From positions 1 to 11,388 of the forward strand of contig DASYUM010000058.1 of assembly GCA_036001225.1 (NCBI GenBank): a stretch of DNA of 11,388 nt, written 5' to 3'. The DNA comes from DASYUM01 sp036001225. GTDB taxonomy: Bacteria > Methylomirabilota > Methylomirabilia > Rokubacteriales > DASRDR01. Positions 11,240 to 11,388 of this stretch are shown here, piece after piece (position 1 is the first letter of the stretch; each line of letters opens with the position of its first letter). The translations under genes and the position numbers were made by a program. Below the pieces are notes generated by a model, which was given only the letters and a program-made list of their open reading frames with translations, was not told the DNA's origin and ran no database searches.

Positions 11240-11388
11240 ATGGCCATCGAAATCGCGCGGCGACGCTTCACCGTCGAGGAGTACGAGCGGATGGGCGAGA
11301 CCGGCATCCTCGGTCCCCAGGACCGCGTCGAGCTGATCGACGGTGAGGTCGTCCAGAAGGTGACGATCAGCCCGCGTCACGCCGCGTG
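11240..11388 (+). CDS. Uma2-family (DUF820) protein, N-terminal part
   Basis: 49 codons are visible before the window ends. RRRFTVEEYERMGETGILGP (residues 7-26) followed by DRVELIDGEVV and SPRHAA is the usual N-terminus of Uma2/DUF820 proteins, a PD-(D/E)xK nuclease-fold family of about 190 residues that is expanded in Cyanobacteria, Chloroflexi and Rokubacteria-like genomes. The Glu of ELIDGE and the following His are normally near the active site; the later catalytic residues are outside the window. The family's biological role is unknown. The ATG is supported by GGGAG 5 bases upstream. Confidence 0.85.
   Translation, partial: MAIEIARRRFTVEEYERMGETGILGPQDRVELIDGEVVQKVTISPRHAA

Overview
The window is about 11.4 kb of very GC-rich bacterial chromosome, roughly 70% G+C by eye, with strong G/C bias at third codon positions. 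The protein set is a FadE-like dehydrogenase, a NUDT19-like Nudix/metallo-beta-lactamase pair, a DUF971 protein, a GspH-like pilin, a Uma2 protein, and many Rokubacteria- or deltaproteobacteria-like hypotheticals. This points to an uncultured soil or groundwater lineage such as Candidatus Rokubacteria (Methylomirabilota). That placement is inference from gene content and style; no marker gene is present.

Left half, all on the + strand. A FadE-type acyl-CoA dehydrogenase (117-1271) ends at a hairpin (1279-1306). A good sigma70-type promoter (1326-1355) follows and drives a two-gene unit: a membrane-anchored N-acetylmuramoyl-L-alanine amidase (1400-2392), then, with no gap, an actin-like ATPase that most resembles MamK (2393-3412). 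After a large hairpin comes an overlapping pair: a NUDT19-like Nudix hydrolase (3561-4364) and a LACTB2-like metallo-beta-lactamase-fold hydrolase (4357-5205). Next are a small unknown gene (5241-5486) and a DUF971 gene (5685-6005).

Middle, on the - strand. Reading from 9217 down to 6345 there is an ECF sigma-factor operon: sigma factor, zinc-finger anti-sigma factor with one membrane helix, Spy/CpxP/CnrX-like periplasmic protein, HEAT-repeat lipoprotein and a small membrane protein. It looks like a self-contained envelope- or metal-stress system. A 212-bp insert flanked by near-identical 11/12-bp direct repeats separates sigma and anti-sigma; without it the two genes would overlap by ATGA.

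Right end. The + strand holds a GspH/FimT-like pseudopilin (9657-10109) and a small DUF736-like protein (10126-10395). On the - strand, convergent with them, is a class I glutamine-amidotransferase-fold hydrolase (PuuD/peptidase C26 family, 11181-10426). Divergent from that is the start of a Uma2-family gene (11240 onward), cut by the window edge.

Non-coding and repeat content is the most unusual part. Repeat R1 (43-64 bp) occurs three times in the same orientation, twice flanking the DUF971 gene. Repeat R2 occurs three times (1-90, 6203-6340 inverted, 8478-8664), and its copies align in one reading frame with length changes in whole codons. A 5'-truncated duplicate of the 81-residue gene (9370-9523) abuts an R1 copy. 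I found no rRNA, tRNA, CRISPR array, transposase or integrase.
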